From Schizosaccharomyces osmophilus (Eukaryota > Ascomycota > Schizosaccharomycetes > Schizosaccharomycetales > Schizosaccharomycetaceae): a stretch of 64,000 bases of DNA. Below are positions 31,659 to 43,850 of this stretch, one piece after another. Both the position numbers and the translations under genes were made by a program. Where the stretch lies: positions 1,081,501-1,145,500 of the forward strand of contig NC_079239.1 in assembly GCF_027921745.1 (NCBI RefSeq), in the 5' to 3' direction. Under the pieces are notes generated by a model. That model was not told the origin of the DNA. It was given only the letters and a program-made list of their open reading frames with translations, and made no database searches. Within the stretch, counting starts at the first letter, position 1. Each line of letters starts with the position of its first letter.

Positions 31659-33134
31659 TCAACGGGTTTTTGATGAAGAGCGATTATGAGACATACCAGC
31701 TAGTTGATTTAAAGAAATACTAGAAGACATCACCTCTTCGTCGTCTTCCAAATAAAAATATGGATCATGACTAGGGGAATAAGGAGGGAGATGAGACAAT
31801 TCAGAATTCAAGTTGCGATGAAATATGAAGACAGGCAGTTTAAAATCAAATTTTTTAAGCTTGTGATGCAGTTTTTGTGAATTCCTTGGCGAATACTGAG
31901 ATAAGCACTTTACAGACAGCTCGCTAGATGACTGCGGGCGGTTGTTGTCTTCTGGTTCTGTATGCCAATTCGAAGCAAGAGATGAACTAGACCGGAAAGA
32001 AGAAAATAACGAGTATGATTTTTTTCTAAGCGAAGAGGTAGAGGAAAAGCTTGATTTTAGTGGAGCACTGGAAGGTTCTGAACTATGAACGGAAACGTAA
32101 AATTTATGCTTTACAAGGAGATGAGGATTTCCAGTTACACTTCCATGAATTGTGTCTTCAAATGGTACCATGAATTCAACTCTTGAGTGAAGACCTGGTA
32201 CCGTTGGAGGGGTCCACCTCCCGTCCTCGTAAAGGACGGTTGTTGAAACTCGGAAAGGACCGTTAAATAGTAAAAAAGTGACCTTTTGAACAAGGCAGAC
32301 ATGAATAAAGTACCTTTCATAAGCACATGCTGAAGTCGGTGAAGACGCACGGCTTTTAGCGTGAGATGATTTGTGTTCACCTAGTTCGAGACTAAGCCGA
32401 CTCAATCGATCTGGTATAGAATCTGAAGATTCATGTAAGCTTTTTGAAGAATGAGAAGTAGGGGTTCTGACGCCCCAAATGTTGTTCAACTTTTCAGGAT
32501 AATTGCTGTGAGCATTTCCTTCTTCGGATTGCACAAGCTCGAGATCAATTAGAAGGGGACATACGCATCCTGGGCCTTTGTAGTTTTGTTGAGGATAATT
32601 AAAAAGAACTCTAATTTCTTTATGTTTTTTTGGTGACAACAAAAGCTTTGTAAAAGAGTCTTGGTTTAAAGGAAGACCAAATCGAATATGATGTGCCCCT
32701 GGCATACGGTCAGGATCCAAAGTGAACGGTATGATAACCGGGACAGTTGTGACCCTAGGAATCCGACAAGTTTCATCGGTGAGAATATTTATAGTCAATT
32801 CATAATGAATCGCACCATCAGGTGTAAAAATCGTTCTTGGTGTGTACCTTGGAAGGGGTGCTATTATATCAAACGTATATAAAGTTCCTTCTTGAACCAA
32901 AAAACTTTCTGCTAAATCCCACTCTATGTGATTGAAGTGAGTTTCCAGAGGAAGCTTGTTTTCGGTTGGAAAAGACTTGATGCCTGTGAAAAATGCCCAA
33001 ATTTGCTTACAAAAAAATGTGTCTGTCGTAGTAAAGTATGCGCGATACTTTAAAACTGACCTTAAGTCCTCCACATTATCAAAAGTATCTGAAACTGTTC
33101 CCAGTATGTGGAGTCTGTCTCTTGAATGATCCAT
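31659..33134 (-). CDS. Arrestin-like conserved fungal protein
   Basis: This is a single exon of 491 residues. Residues ~75-145 resemble an arrestin N-terminal domain: GTLYTFDIIAPLPRYTPRTI, then DGAIHYELTINI, the pattern in which alpha-arrestins enter the second half of the N-lobe. A second beta-rich region (~270-345; VTFLLFNGPFRVSTTVLYED, SVTGNPHLLVKHKFYVSV) could be the C-lobe, interrupted by a Ser-rich insert. The C-terminal third is Ser-rich and probably disordered. No PPxY ubiquitin-ligase motif was seen. Alpha-arrestins recruit Rsp5-type ligases to membrane transporters, but this function is only inferred. By position it matches the uncharacterised S. pombe gene between alp14 and ucp12. 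Confidence 0.7.
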   Translation of the reverse strand: MDHSRDRLHILGTVSDTFDNVEDLRSVLKYRAYFTTTDTFFCKQIWAFFTGIKSFPTENKLPLETHFNHIEWDLAESFLVQEGTLYTFDIIAPLPRYTPRTIFTPDGAIHYELTINILTDETCRIPRVTTVPVIIPFTLDPDRMPGAHHIRFGLPLNQDSFTKLLLSPKKHKEIRVLFNYPQQNYKGPGCVCPLLIDLELVQSEEGNAHSNYPEKLNNIWGVRTPTSHSSKSLHESSDSIPDRLSRLSLELGEHKSSHAKSRASSPTSACAYERYFIHVCLVQKVTFLLFNGPFRVSTTVLYEDGRWTPPTVPGLHSRVEFMVPFEDTIHGSVTGNPHLLVKHKFYVSVHSSEPSSAPLKSSFSSTSSLRKKSYSLFSSFRSSSSLASNWHTEPEDNNRPQSSSELSVKCLSQYSPRNSQKLHHKLKKFDFKLPVFIFHRNLNSELSHLPPYSPSHDPYFYLEDDEEVMSSSISLNQLAGMSHNRSSSKTR

Positions 33135-33735
33135 AAATCTTCAATCCTAATTCTTTCCTGTTGAAGGCAACAATTGAACTCATTCCATTCGTTTCCATAT
33201 ATTTTTTTTCAGTAGTAGTAACGATTGTAAAAGCCAATATTTCAAGCTTCCTAGTTTGCGGATAATTTTGGCATTTATTTCCTGCGATTTGGAGTTTATT
33301 ACGTTTAGTTGATTCAGGATAAGGATGAACAACACACGCCTGCTATCTTAGATATGAGGGCAATGTTCAAATTTTTAAAACATATGAATATTCAACTTTG
33401 TTGAATATTCGTATATAGAAAAATAATCATCGTGCCGTATCATACGGATGAATATTCTTGAAAGCTGGCAAACTTTCAGTCGCATGCAATTTGTAAGATG
33501 TAAATTAATAACAGAAAAGACGTGAAATTAGGGTAACAAAAACCAAAGCGCGTACGAATGTTTCCTTACAATGCAACTATGGATGACATTTTCATGACTT
33601 GAATAGTTTTTTTAACATCGACATAAATGTTTTACATATACTAATTTATGAGCTAATTTCGAAAGACAAAGCACCCATAAAAAAACACTGTTGACCAAAT
33701 ATTTTATTTTTTTTCCGTATCCGTAACGACCATTT
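33135..33735. other. Intergenic region with a strong hairpin
   Basis: This is the promoter of the arrestin-like gene plus the 3' flank of ucp12 (both leftward... the promoter lies at the left end). It holds the 15-bp hairpin at 33382-33414. Confidence 0.4.
33382..33414. repeat. 15-bp hairpin with 3-nt loop
   Basis: Arms 33382-33396 and 33400-33414 are complementary at all 15 positions if one T-G pair is allowed. The core arm reads GAATATTCAAC and the loop is TTT. It is AT-rich and sits between two leftward genes. Confidence 0.85.
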
Positions 33736-36700
33736 TTAAACACCATTGCTAGCAATCAATGACTGTATGCATCCGCGAATATCATCTTCGTAATATACCT
33801 TTTGACTAGATTCTAATCTTTGATGCAAAGCGAAATCCAAATAGCGTCTAAGCAATTTCAGTAGAATGACAACCTTTGGCCAAGCTTTCACAGTAAAAGC
33901 ATTGTCAAGGACTAATCCCTTTCCTAAAGGGTCAACTATAATATCGTTTGTCCCAAGCAAAGCCATCCCAAAGGTATTGATAGGAGTGCAATTTTGCAGA
34001 AATGGTTTGGTAGTCTCTACCTTTCGCTCATAAGCTATAAATGTTGCTTTGGATGGATTCGGTGAGTTAGTAAACATCACGCTAGTTGGATGAATAAACA
34101 ATCTGTTTTTAGACTTATCAAAAAACTTGGTCAAACGAGCCTCCTGATCAACCTCAATAGATCCAGAAGAGGAAGACACGTATTTTTTGTCTGGATAAGC
34201 ACATTTTACAATATTTGGTCGCAACGCACCAGCAATTATAGCCGAAAGAAGCGCTAAATCTTCACTAGAATTCCATGAAAATTTAACATGTTTCAAGTCG
34301 ATTACCAGCTTCAGCATTTGAATAGCATCGTTTAATTCTGACCTGTTTTGTCTGATTTGTTGCATACTTACAACAGATATATGATTCTAAACGTTAATAA
34401 AATATCGAGACAGAGAATCACTTACATCCCGGCACCATTCAGCAGCTTTTTTCATACCGCTACTTTTCATAATCTCGTGCCACTGGTCGTATACTTTAGC
34501 GTCAGTAAGGACATCACCGCAACCATTGCTCAGTTCGGATCTTATCAGTCTAGCATCATCATCATGCAAAAATGGGGATTTTGAAGATAATACTGCCGAA
34601 ATACTCAGAGCAGGTTCTGTAAACCCAAATATAGAGGCCAAAACTAAAAGTTTGCCTAGCTTCAAATCCACGGGCAAAGCAACCTGACTGTTAGCAACAA
34701 ACGCAATATTAGTAAAAAACCTACCAAATACTCTCCTAGTCCCGTGAGTTCTTCATTTTCATTCAAGGCACCAACCTGGATTAACTTCTCTATGGCAGTA
34801 TCAACTGCTTGATCAGTAGGAGGATCCAAAAGACACTGCATAAATTTTTTAACGGCTCCTTGTCTGTCTGAATCTTTATTGCTGGTAAAACGACTCACTA
34901 AAGGTATGATGCTCAAACAAACCTGGGATAAGGCCGTTCGAAGCACGTCGGGGGGAGTCTCATCAACCATTCCTTTCTTTTCAAATCCTCTTGTGTATAA
35001 CTTGAAGCATTTTCCTTTCTGAACACGACCTGCTCTACCTCTTCGTTGTCTGCAAGCAGCCCTGGATGCCCATGTTTCTTTAAAAGTTACCAAATCTCGA
35101 TCAAGATCGTAGTCAATTTGTTTCACTCTTCCACTATCAATAACTGCCACAACGTCGTTAATTGTGATTGAAGTCTCTGCAACATTTGTCGAACAAATGA
35201 CCTTTCTTTTCTTATACGATTTAAAGACTTTCCTTTGATCGGTGGTATTCAAAGAAGCATGAAGAGGAAGAACTTCAAGTCCATCTCCACATTTTCGTTT
35301 AATTTCTTGCATGCAACGGTTGATGTTTGAAACGCCCGGTAGAAAGATCAAAATGCTACCCTTGTTCAAGCCAAGTTCAGTATCAATTTGGTTTACGACT
35401 TGAGATATGAGATTATAGTCAACTTCGTATGAGCTCTTATTTCTTTTCGCAATTTCGTCGTTTGAATCCTCATCTTTCAGAAAACTGAAGTCTTCGATGT
35501 AAAAATCTTCAATGGGATAAGTTCTGCCTTCAATATGTAAATGCTTGGATTTGGGAAAGTACGACGTAAACCTTTCAGCATTCACGGTTGCACTCATAAG
35601 CACAATCTTCAAGTTGGGTATACGAGGCAAAACAAGTTTCAGTAAGGCAAGAAGTATATCGTTCTCTATGGATCTTTCATGTACCTCGTCTACAACAATG
35701 CATGATAGAGTACGAAGGTATGCTAGGCCATGCAACTGAATCCTTCTTAGTAGCAAACCAGTAGTGCAAAATTCTAGTAAGGTTTCTTTCGAAAGGCATT
35801 TATCTCCGTGCACACTATAACCAACTTCTTTTCCCAAAGAAGTAGCTCTTTCATAAGAAACTCTTTCAGCTAAACTGATTGCTGAAATTCTCCTAGGTTG
35901 AGTACAAATAACATTAGCAATATTACCGTGTCCTTCCGAGAGGAAGTGATCCAAAATGAATTGAACTACTTGAGTAGATTTACCGCTTCCTGTCTCACCG
36001 CTTATAACTATTGACTGACAGCTTTGTATGTGCGATAGTACAGTTCCTTTTGACTTGAAAGCAGGAAGGGTTTCTCTATCTTTTGTTCTTTGTAAATATT
36101 CTGGATTTTTTTGCCTTTGTAACCAAGCTTGGTAGATCTTCGTGTCAAATTCGTTATCACGTTTAAACAATTTCGGCTTTCGCGTATCCTTTTGCATATT
36201 GGATATCATATTTTTAGTCCTCAATACATCCGTTCCAATTGTAACCGAAGAAAGACTTAATAAAGGCTCGAGGTTCTTCAAAAACATTGTAATGTTTTCT
36301 TGAAAATAGTCGTATAACACGTCAAGCATAGGTTCCCCAATATAATTATGAGCATAAAGAAGCAGCTTTCTTACTATGCTTAGCTTTATATAGGATGCCA
36401 TTCTTTTAGTCGAGGATATAAATATTAAAGGTACGTTTTGAGGATAAGCATGAGCTGGCAGTTTAAATTCAATATAGACTTGCCCAAACTCGTCGGTCGG
36501 TGCATTGATCTTGATTTTACAAGAACCATCCTCTACAAGCACTTTATTTTGGTATATCGATTGCAAAGCTTCCGCCTCTTCTTTAAACAAACTTAAAGAT
36601 TCACTAGAGAATTCGGGGTTATCGGGATATTCCTTGTCAATTAAATGAAATTGTAAATATTCCGCTGCAGGTGCTAAATTATTTCCGAATCTTTGCAGAA

Positions 36701-37961
36701 CCGAAAAAGAGAAATCATAATTGTAACCAGACTCTGCAAAACCTACACTAAGTGATTAGCAAATGGGAACGATAATAAAGAAAGACTCTCTTACGCTTTG
36801 CGTTGTAATGAATAGCTAGTGTCTCAGAGTTATTGTTCTGAACTCGAACGCCAACATTATAGTCAGAAGGAAGAAATCTTTCAGGAAGATCATCTTCCGG
36901 AACATGAATAATTAACCATTCTAACGCCTCCTCTAAGGATGAGCAGTACTGACACGCTTCCTTCGCATGCAAATCTCGAAACCCAAGACTTACTAGATCT
37001 TTGACTATAAGTTTTTCAAGGTTTTCAAAAGCTCCTTTTTCCTCGTATGCATCCCAAATGTTCAACGACCGTAAGAGTGTTTCTATAGACTGACGATGAT
37101 TAAGGCTCATGTTGAGAGTAACGGCATGTTTGAAGTCGTACTTGGAAAATGCTGAAAGACGAGTTCCATCGGTGGACGAAAACGTAGGTTTTGGAAGCTT
37201 TGGGACAGGTGGTTTTGCCGAGGCTTGCTGATTTGCAGCGATCGCTGCTTCCCGTTCTTTTGCAGCTTTAAAGGGGTCCTCTTGGTAAAAATATTGTCTA
37301 TTGTTTTTCACATCTTCTTTCTTCTGTTTTTCCAAATTTACCCATATATCTCTAAAATTTGGAGGAAGTGCGTGCTGTAAAGATTTATGAGACAGAACCT
37401 ACAGATATATTTTGGTCAATTTCCCGCGTACAGACTTTATAACTTACCCTGTGTAATGCGTATACAGCTCCAACATTTCTAGCTTCTACCAGCGTCTCCT
37501 TCTCAGGAAACAAGTCTTTTTCGTAAAAGATTTTTGGAGGAGCCAGGTTAGCATGATCAAAAACAGACGCATTTTTTGGATCTCTTTTCGACAGCCGGAC
37601 GGATGTAAATATATATTTTTTGGATTTTGTTTGTTTCTTCATTACAGATATCATTAGAAATAGTTCGATTGAGTCAGTAGCTTTCACTTACCACCTGTAT
37701 ATCCGGTTTTTCCCATTTACTTTTTTGACAATGCTCATTTAATAAAACAGCAGGAATTTTACCAGTCCAAGAGCTGCCACCCACCAATTGCTTAGCGGTA
37801 GGGCGAGGTGCAGTACTGGGCTCCGTTTTATTTCCTACTATTTCTCGAGCTTCTTTCCCCCCTAGGCTGCCTTTCTTTTTGTCTTTGACGCTTTTATCAT
37901 TAGAATTCTTTTTGTCCACTATGCTTTCTGATGGGTTTCCCTTTTTCCCTTTTGGAGCCAT
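33736..37961 (-). CDS. ucp12: UBA/RWD-containing DEAH-box RNA helicase Ucp12
   Basis: There are six exons: 37692..37961, 37448..37636, 36795..37398, 34725..36742, 34426..34683 and 33736..34386 (1329 residues; S. pombe about 1327). Order: a Lys-rich N-terminus (MAPKGKKGNPS), a UBA-like segment (AKEACQYCSSLEEALEWLI), an RWD domain (KEEAEALQSIYQNK to LLYAHNYIGEPMLDVLYDYF), then the helicase core with GETGSGKSTQ, TQPRRISAISLAERV, VDEVHERS (DEVH), MSATVNAERF, STNVAETSITI and QRRGRAGRVQKGKC. Helicase-associated (ALPVDLKLGK) and OB-fold regions close it. It belongs to the DHX29/DHX57 group of ATP-dependent RNA helicases. The exact role is not known to me. All five introns keep phase. Confidence 0.93.
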
Positions 37962-38696
37962 GCTCTATACAGTTATGGAGAATGACCAAAACGGGTTGTA
38001 CACTTTGAGAGTCATGTAGGATAATAGTCTTCAAACTTTCATGTGTTTTCAATTAACTAATTAACTTATGAATAGTAAATCAAATTATAGTCAGTTTAAA
38101 CTGTCTTTTAACATTTTGCATTCAAACTTCAACGCGAATAAAGTCAAAACCCTTCAGTTTTCAATATGCTGTGAATCTCCAAATAGAGTGAAATTGAAAA
38201 ATACAAAAAGAATTTCGTAGCTGCGCGAAGTACTAGTTAGTATAACTGTTTTCTATTAAAACTTTCAGTTTACACTCATCATAACAATTTAGCCTTTTTT
38301 TTTCTCAAGAGTAACATTAAAATAAATACTTTTTTAAAAATAAGAAGCACTTCCTCTTGCTTTAAATTGCTTGTTTAAGTATGCCTTTAGGAGAAGCAAT
38401 TTTTTGAGGCTTCATCATTTTGAAAAAAATCAAATCTTAAAAGCTAAGTATTGTATAGTAAAAAAGAATAAATAAAAGAAGGCATTTGCTAATATTTAGC
38501 TAGTTCGCCTATATTTCTTGCACTCTAGCAGACTTACTCTCTACAACAAACTACCCTATTTCTAGTATATAATTTGAGAGCTTTGTAGCAAAGCTTTTCT
38601 TCATATAATACTACTCTTTATATTTTTAATTGGGGTTTTTTGACTTGTGAAGGATTTTGGGACCAATTCTTTTGATATATTGAATTTTTGAATAAA
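37962..38696. other. Divergent ucp12/ABCF promoter region
   Basis: This AT-rich region has no gene. A small hairpin AGCTTTG-TAG-CAAAGCT (38579-38595) lies about 100 nt before the ABCF ATG, probably in its leader. Confidence 0.4.
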
Positions 38697-41075
38697 ATGG
38701 CTAGGGGAAGACGCGCAAATCAACGCGATGCCGATTTGGATTTAGAAAACATCCAAGACGAGATTGAAGAAGTTAAACCGGCTCCCAAGCCGAAGACGAA
38801 GAAGAACAAAAAGGCTACCAAGAAATCCGAAGCTGTTCTTGATGAAGAATCTGACTCGAAATCCAATGGAAGCCAGAATCAAGAAGAGGAGGAAGACGTT
38901 TCTCCTCCCAAGAAGTCTTCCGGTCAAAACAAAAAGCCAGTGAATGCCTTTGCCGCATTCGCTGACGAGCAGGAAGATGAAGAAGAGTCCGAGTCAGAAG
39001 ACTCTGGGGTTGATGAAGATCCCAAAAAGAAAAAGAAGAGTGGCAAGAAAGCAAGCCGTAAGAATGCTTTCGACTCTTTAAACGAAGGCATGGATGAAAT
39101 GTCCTTAAAGGATGAGGAGAAAGAAGAGTCTTCTACTTCCAAAAAGGAAAAGAAAAAATCCAAGAAGTCTGATGAACCTAAGAAGGATCGCAAAACTCGC
39201 AAGAAAGAAGAGAAGGCTCAAAAGATCGCTTCTCTTGTGGAATCTAAGGAGGAAAATGATTCTGCCGGTAACGGACCTCTTAATCAAAACCAAAATTTGA
39301 AGGATGGCTTGCTTTCTGGACGACTTATTTTTGCTTATGCTTCTGGACAGAAAGTTTCTGCTGACGGTTCTGATCCATCGGCCGGTATCACCGTTACCGG
39401 TAATTTACTCAGTCCTCCCAACAGCCGTGACTTACAAGTAGAAAAATTATCAGTATCTGCGTATGGTAAACATCTTATTAAGGACTCTGAACTTAGCTTA
39501 ATCAACGGTCGTCGATATGGTTTAATCGCGCCGAACGGTACCGGTAAGTCTACTTTACTTCACGCAATTGCATGTGGACAAATTCCTGCCCCACAATCCT
39601 TAGACTTTTATTTATTGGATCGTGAATATATGGGTAATTCACTTACCTGCGTTGAAGCAGTCTTAGACATCAACGAGCAAGAGCGTAAACATCTTGAAAC
39701 TATAATGGAAGACCTACTTGATGATCCAGATAAGAATGCTGTTGAGTTGGATACTATTCAAACTCGTTTAACTGAACTTGAAACTGACAATAGTGAGCAT
39801 CTCGTTTACAAGATTCTTAAAGGTTTACAATTTACTGATGAAATGATCTCCAAGCGAACTGAAGATCTCAGTGGTGGTTGGAGAATGCGTATCGCTTTGG
39901 CTCGTATTCTGTTCATTAAGCCTACTCTTATGATGCTTGACGAGCCTACAAATCACCTTGACCTCGAAGCAGTTGCATACTTGGAAGAATACTTAACTCA
40001 TGAAATGGAAGGTCATACTGTGTTGATTACCTGTCATACCCAAGACACTTTAAATGAGGTTTGTACCGATATCGTTCATCTCCACCATCACAAGCTTGAT
40101 TACTATTCTGGTAATTACGATGTATTTCTCAAGGTGCGTGGAGAGCGTGATGCGCAATTAGCTAAGAAGGCTCGTCAACAAGAAAAGGACATGTCTAAAT
40201 TACAAAACAAACTTAACATGACTGGAAGTGATCAGCAAAAGAAAGCTAAGGCTAAAGTGAAGGCTATGGATAAACGTCTTGAAAAAGACAAACAATCCGG
40301 CAAGGTTTTGGATGAAGAAATCATTCAAGAGAAACAACTGGTTATTCGCTTCCAGGAATGTGGTGGTGGTATACCATCTCCTGCTGTAAAATTCCAAGAC
40401 GTTTCCTTTAACTATCCTGAAGGCCCTACTATCTTCTCAAACTTGAACTTTGGTTTAGATTTGAATTCTAGAGTCGCTTTGGTAGGCCCTAATGGTGCTG
40501 GCAAGACTACATTGATTAGATTGATCCTTGAGAAGATTCAACCTACGGTTGGAAGCGTTGTTCATCATCACGGCCTTCGCTTGGCTTTGTTCAATCAACA
40601 CATGGGTGATCAATTGGATATGAGATTATCTGCAGTAGATTGGCTACGTACTAAATTCGGTAATAAGCCAGAAGGTGAAATGAGAAGAATTATTGGTCGT
40701 TACGGCCTTACTGGTAAAAGTCAAGTCATCCCTATGAGTCAGCTTTCTGATGGACAACGTCGTCGTGTTCTTTTTGCTTTCCTCGGTATGACTCAACCAC
40801 ACATTTTACTTCTTGATGAACCTACGAACGCTTTGGATATTGACACCATTGATGCTTTGGCTGATGCTCTGAACAACTTCGATGGTGGTGTTATTTTCAT
40901 TACCCACGACTTCCGTCTCATTGATCAAGTTGCTGAAGAAATTTGGGTCGTCAAGGATAATACTGTGAAAGAGTTTGATGGTGAAATCCGTGATTACAAG
41001 ATGATGCTTAAAGAGCAGATTGCCAAGGATAGAGAGAACGAAAAAGAAGTAGAATTGGCTAAACAAAAAAAGTAA
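38697..41075 (+). CDS. ABCF1-like ATPase (ribosome-associated)
   Basis: This single exon gives 792 residues, starting at the ATG of MARGRRANQRD (an earlier in-frame TTG is ignored). Residues 1-205 are Lys/Glu/Ser-rich and charged, as in ABCF1/ABC50. Two ABC cassettes without membrane segments follow. The first has APNGTGKSTLL (Walker A), LSGGWRMRIALARIL (signature) and MMLDEPTNHLD (Walker B). The second has GPNGAGKTTLI, LSDGQRRRVLFAF and LLLDEPTNALD. A Lys-rich linker with coiled-coil character lies between them. ABCF1 proteins bind ribosomes and eIF2 in initiation and ribosome biogenesis. The second signature has LSDGQ instead of LSGGQ, a usual ABCF variation. Confidence 0.92.
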   Translation: MARGRRANQRDADLDLENIQDEIEEVKPAPKPKTKKNKKATKKSEAVLDEESDSKSNGSQNQEEEEDVSPPKKSSGQNKKPVNAFAAFADEQEDEEESESEDSGVDEDPKKKKKSGKKASRKNAFDSLNEGMDEMSLKDEEKEESSTSKKEKKKSKKSDEPKKDRKTRKKEEKAQKIASLVESKEENDSAGNGPLNQNQNLKDGLLSGRLIFAYASGQKVSADGSDPSAGITVTGNLLSPPNSRDLQVEKLSVSAYGKHLIKDSELSLINGRRYGLIAPNGTGKSTLLHAIACGQIPAPQSLDFYLLDREYMGNSLTCVEAVLDINEQERKHLETIMEDLLDDPDKNAVELDTIQTRLTELETDNSEHLVYKILKGLQFTDEMISKRTEDLSGGWRMRIALARILFIKPTLMMLDEPTNHLDLEAVAYLEEYLTHEMEGHTVLITCHTQDTLNEVCTDIVHLHHHKLDYYSGNYDVFLKVRGERDAQLAKKARQQEKDMSKLQNKLNMTGSDQQKKAKAKVKAMDKRLEKDKQSGKVLDEEIIQEKQLVIRFQECGGGIPSPAVKFQDVSFNYPEGPTIFSNLNFGLDLNSRVALVGPNGAGKTTLIRLILEKIQPTVGSVVHHHGLRLALFNQHMGDQLDMRLSAVDWLRTKFGNKPEGEMRRIIGRYGLTGKSQVIPMSQLSDGQRRRVLFAFLGMTQPHILLLDEPTNALDIDTIDALADALNNFDGGVIFITHDFRLIDQVAEEIWVVKDNTVKEFDGEIRDYKMMLKEQIAKDRENEKEVELAKQKK

Positions 41076-41426
41076 AGTCTTGAGATGATGATTAAGGTGT
41101 ATTTGGTTATTTTTTTCTAGGTGTTTGTTTAGTCGGCTGGTTTATTAATATTAAGATAAAAATAAGAATTATTTGACATTATACAAGTGTAATGATAATA
41201 TAATTTAAGTATTGTTTGTTCTGACAAAAGTCCTTAGCAAGCAAGTCATTCCTGTTCAAAAATTGAATTAAATTAAACTACTAAAATTATTATTTAATGC
41301 GAAGATTACAATAGTAAAAACTAAAAAACAGCTAATTCGTTTTAAGGCTTCTTATATTTCTCCATTCCTGTCATATTTCACCGAATTACTGTACTACACT
41401 TAGGCTTCAAACTGCCAATTAGTAAA
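41076..41426. other. ABCF-gtb1 intergenic region
   Basis: AT-rich 3' flank and short promoter with no clear motif. Confidence 0.3.
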
Positions 41427-43171
41427 ATGCATCTCAAATCTTGTTTTTTTCTGGCGTCGTTAGTTAGTAGTTTAATTCCTTTTACAAATGCCAAGCTTTC
41501 AATAAGAGGTATTAGCGAAAACGGTATGTCCATTGTTAGTAGTGATTTCCATGCCTGTTAACTATTGAAGAATTGCATCTATATAAACCAAATGCGGAGG
41601 GACGATGGAAATGTTTAGGAAGTGATATAACGATTAATCTTGAACAAATTAATGGTAAGAACACTGGAAGAGCTCGTGCCGATACTAACAGATTTTTGTA
41701 AGATGACTACTGTGATTGCCCAGACGGATCTGACGAACCTGGTATGATTTTTCTACTTAAAACTGTATTAACTGGTTTTAAGGAACTTCGGCTTGTTCAA
41801 ACGGCAAGTTTTTCTGCAAAAACGATGGTTATATTAGCAAGTACATTCCTTCAAATCGGGTTGATGACACAAAGTGCGACTGCTGCGATGGTTCCGATGA
41901 GTCTTTGGTAAAGTGTGAAAATACGTGCAAGGAAGAAGCAGAAAATTATAAGCGTTCTTTGGAGAAACATAATCAGCTTGTGAGTGACGGCCTAAAGATT
42001 CGAGATGACTGGGTAGCTCAAAGTGCTGAATTGAAGAAGGAAGCAAAGAAAAAGTACGATTCAGTAACTTGGAAAATTACAGAACTCGAAAAGACGAAAC
42101 AAAACCTTGAGAATACAGTGAAAGCGCTAAAGGAGTCTGCTGATTCAGATAGCAGATCCATTCTTTCTAATGATTTAGAAGAAATTAAAGTTGATTTATA
42201 CGATTTACTCGATGAAAGAAATGAGTATAACGAACGTCTGAATGCTTTGGAGAATCTTTTAGACGAGATAACTCTTCAGTATGAAACAGATAACTTTGAA
42301 GCTACGTTGAAAGAAGCTATAGACTCTTGGGAAGACATAAGGTCTCAAAATGTGAAGAAGAAGGTTGCTTCAGAAAAAATCCATAATGATTTGAAATCAT
42401 CTATCGCACATCTTGCTCGAATTGCTAAAGAAGAAGGTACCAAAAATTGCTTCTGAAATTCAAAGTTATTAACGAGCTTAGCTACCTACTTTGGCTTCTT
42501 TAAAAAAATTGAAAAGGACTTAACGGACGTATACTGGAATGTGAAACGCTCTTTGATTGATTTCGGAATATTAAGTCCTAGTATTCCTGCCACATCATTA
42601 AAAAATACAGGTGGTATGAAAATCTTTTTCTTTGCCTTTCTAACTGTTAAATTTTAGGCTTTTACTTGGAAAATGTTCAATCCGACTTAGATGAGGCAGA
42701 AGTTGAACTGGAAGAGTTACAAAAAGAACAGACTGCTCTTCTTGAAGAATTACAAGAGCACCATAATGGTTGGGATAATCTGTATCGGTTTTTGAAAGGA
42801 ATGACAACAGAACGCAAAGTTGGTGACTATATATACAAAGTTGTTTTCTTTGGAAATGTTCTTCAAAATTCTGTTGATTTAGGGTATGAGTACTTTTTTC
42901 TGATTTTTAAAATATTGCTAATAATGCCAGAAATTTTGTGGAGCAAAATGGAAATACGTTGAAATACTCTAATGGCCAAAGTTGTTGGAACGGTCCCGAT
43001 CGATCTGCTAGAGTTTTTGTTGAATGTGGAATTGAGAACGAGATTGTTAGTGTTCTAGAAGCTCAGAAATGTGAGTACAGTATAAAGATGAAAAGTCCAG
43101 CAGCTTGTTCGGCATCTCAATTTCAGACATCCTTGTTGAAGAATGGCAACGATGATCCTGATGAGCTTTGA
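41427..43171 (+). CDS. gtb1: Glucosidase II beta subunit
   Basis: There are seven exons: 41427..41523, 41571..41654, 41703..41741, 41783..42436, 42482..42613, 42658..42883 and 42931..43171 (490 residues; S. pombe about 506). A signal peptide (MHLKSCFFLASLVSSLIPF) precedes the PRKCSH-like region with two LDL-receptor-type modules (YCDCPDGSDEPG and CDCCDGSDES), a long coiled-coil/acidic middle, and a C-terminal MRH lectin domain (GNTLKYSNGQSCWNGPDRSA to VECGIENEI). It ends in PDEL, an HDEL-like ER retrieval signal. The subunit holds Gls2 alpha in the ER and presents N-glycans for glucose trimming. Intron 4 uses an uncommon GTACCA donor; without splicing, an in-frame TGA would truncate the protein. 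Confidence 0.9.
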
Positions 43172-43850
43172 AACGATTACTTTTAGCTAATTTTAAAAAA
43201 TGTAACAAGATAAATTTAATGAATTAATAATTTCTATCAACATCTGCTTCGTTAATGGATGCAGAAAATAAAGGACTTTCTTAATTCACTCGTCCGAATA
43301 GGTTATAAACAAACACAACTTATGTTACAATCAACTCAATGAAAAAAGGACATAAGTATATGAACTTTAAGACTATGTATATTTATTAGTGTAATGATAC
43401 TTTGTTGAGACTATGTAACGAGCGACATTATAATACACTTACGAGTTCGGTTGTTTTCGACCCATAAACGACTTCAAGCCTAATGCGATTAGAAGGGGCG
43501 TATGTATACAGGGCGACATGCAACTTTAACCAACAACTTAAAAATGTAATCGAAGGAAACATAAAACGCAAGTGAGGGGATACTGGACACTGAAAGACAA
43601 ACATAAAAGTGAAAATGTTCACCAACGAGTATAAGAGTGAAAAAATCAACGGGCAAAATAGGATGGAGACCTGAACAATGAATATGCTAGCGCGGTAAAA
43701 AGATAATTGAATACTAGTTTCACAACCATCCTCGTATTGCTCGATAATTAAATAACTCCATTTATATAAAAGAAAATGGTAAAGGCGGTATTTTAAAACG
43801 AAATTCGGGTAGGCAAGCAAGAAAGAAAAGAAGAACTAAAACGAATAAAA
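43172..43850. other. Convergent 3' flanks of gtb1 and psy1
   Basis: This ~680-nt region is long for convergent 3' ends. A 130-codon minus-strand frame (43428-43820) starts without an ATG and runs in the psy1 3' flank. It is not called. Confidence 0.35.

Noticed and set aside
43428-43820. 130-codon minus-strand frame downstream of psy1
   Set aside because: No ATG start, hydrophobic composition from T-rich 3' flank, no family.
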